This document shows positions 63,333 to 64,000 of a DNA stretch of 64,000 nt, piece by piece. The stretch spans positions 1,488,001 to 1,552,000 of the forward strand of contig NZ_CP082273.1 of NCBI RefSeq assembly GCF_019880385.1. Direction: 5' to 3'. Numbering within the stretch: the stretch's first letter is position 1; each line of letters begins with the position of its first letter. The DNA is from Nocardioides coralli (GTDB taxonomy: Bacteria; Actinomycetota; Actinomycetes; Propionibacteriales; Nocardioidaceae). The notes below the pieces were generated by a model. That model did not search any database and was not told where the DNA came from. It worked only from the letters and a program-made list of their open reading frames with translations. The position numbers and the translations under genes were made by a program.

Positions 63333-63743
63333 ATGGACATCGACCGCGTGCGTCAGTTCGTCACCCAGCACCACCGAGCCGTGCTGGCCACCCGGACCCA
63401 GGACGGCGGCATCCAGCAGAGTCCGGTGCTCGTGGTCGTCGACGACGAGGGCCGGTTCGTCATCAGCAGCCGCGAGACGGCCTACAAGGTGAAGAACCTG
63501 CAGCGCGACCCGTGGGCCCAGGTCTGCGTCTTCACCGACAAGTTCTTCGGCAGCTGGTACTACCTCGAGGGGCAGGCGAGCGTGGTCACCCTGCCGGACG
63601 CCATGGGGCCGCTGGAGGACTACTACCGCGCCGCGGTCGGGGAGCACGACGACTGGCCGGCCTACCGGGCAGCCATGGAGAAGGAGCGCCGCGTGGTGAT
63701 CCGGATCGACGCGCAGCGCGCCGGTCCGGACCACGCCGGTTGA
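63333..63743 (+). CDS. PPOX-class (pyridoxamine-oxidase-like fold) F420/flavin-dependent protein
   Basis: 136 residues with a split-barrel flavin/F420-binding fold: AVLATRTQDGG.QQSPV at the N-terminus, TAYKVKNLQRDP and a YLEGQA strand. Such actinobacterial proteins are usually annotated as F420-dependent oxidoreductases. Substrate unknown. ATG start 5 bases after a -10 element. Confidence 0.82.
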   Translation: MDIDRVRQFVTQHHRAVLATRTQDGGIQQSPVLVVVDDEGRFVISSRETAYKVKNLQRDPWAQVCVFTDKFFGSWYYLEGQASVVTLPDAMGPLEDYYRAAVGEHDDWPAYRAAMEKERRVVIRIDAQRAGPDHAG

Positions 63744-64000
63744 TCAGTCGACCACCTGCACGGTGCGCTTCACCCGCGTCCGGTTCCACTCGACCCGCAG
63801 CGTCACCCGCTCCTCGCCCTCGCGCACCCGGTCGACACGCACGGGTATGCGGAAGCTCAGGGACCGCTCCCGCGGTTGCAGGTCGTCGTAGAAGCCCAGC
63901 GGGGACTGGTGGAGCGGCAGCCGCGCCCGACGAGGGTCGAGGTAGTGCTCCCGGGCCCAGTCGCGCGGCACGTCGCCGACCGCCAGCCGGCGTCCGGGAC
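63744..64000 (-). CDS. Partial gene cut by the window edge
   Basis: Only the C-terminal about 84 residues are present; the frame is open to the last base. They are rich in Arg/Glu and predicted beta strands (SLSFRIPVRVDRVREG). Not recognised. Convergent with the PPOX gene, stop to stop with no gap. Confidence 0.6.
   Translation of the reverse strand, partial: PGRRLAVGDVPRDWAREHYLDPRRARLPLHQSPLGFYDDLQPRERSLSFRIPVRVDRVREGEERVTLRVEWNRTRVKRTVQVVD

Overview
The window is very GC-rich, uses many GTG starts and has four-base ATGA/GTGA gene overlaps. It carries the gene order thrS–HIT–PI-phosphate synthase–pdxS–pdxT–yebC–ruvCAB–yajC–apt–rel–hisS–aspS–rarA, which is the conserved actinobacterial core block known from Mycobacterium. 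Protein style (RCK channel, DUF349, PhoX, DUF222/HNH family) suggests a Nocardioides-like member of the Propionibacteriales. This placement is inferred from gene order and protein style, not from a marker-gene comparison.

Layout. 1–4.4 kb: a potassium channel, then a two-gene unit in which a repeat-rich, leader-like protein precedes a PqqD-domain/M50 metalloprotease fusion. 4.4–6.3 kb: a divergent AraC regulator and PhyH-type dioxygenase sharing an operator-like palindrome. 6.3–21.6 kb: an accessory catabolic island. A sulfatase, a GntR regulator, a GH3 glycosidase and two DUF202 proteins run leftward. A binding-protein-dependent ABC transporter, a hydroxyacid-type dehydrogenase, an enolase-superfamily enzyme, an aldehyde dehydrogenase and a formylglycine-generating enzyme run rightward. 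The enzymes lack export signals, so the likely logic is import of an intact sulfated glycoside followed by intracellular desulfation, deglycosylation and sugar-acid breakdown. 21.6–23.8 kb: four tRNA genes (Val-GAC, Cys-GCA, Gly-GCC, Val-CAC), a CGNR remnant, a class IV aminotransferase and a small membrane protein.

23.8–35.7 kb is a signalling and membrane region: a probable pseudokinase, a CPA2-type antiporter, two membrane-anchored Ser/Thr kinases, an FHA/zinc-ribbon protein in one operon with a membrane protein and a two-Rossmann oxidoreductase, a tandem pair of unknown membrane-anchored paralogues, and a protein with a duplicated ABM-like barrel. 35.9–61 kb is the core translation, vitamin B6, recombination and stringent-response block. 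It is interrupted by a SipW-like signal peptidase with a probable surface-protein substrate (between pdxS and pdxT), a serine hydrolase and a PhoX-like protein. The pimA/acyltransferase genes usually beside the PI-phosphate synthase, and secD/secF usually beside yajC, are not in their expected places. 61–64 kb: a P-loop kinase-like protein, a DUF222/HNH endonuclease-like gene that contains a copy of a dispersed repeat, a repeat-rich spacer, a PPOX-fold protein and one gene cut by the window edge.

At the regulatory level, at least eleven genes have a TAnnnT -10-like hexamer ending only 5–8 bases before the start codon, most often exactly 6, as expected for leaderless transcripts. A LexA-type palindrome lies upstream of ruvCAB. 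Several convergent gene pairs are separated by perfect inverted repeats. No intergenic stretch exceeds 300 bases. The longest, 63070–63332, is filled with repeats.
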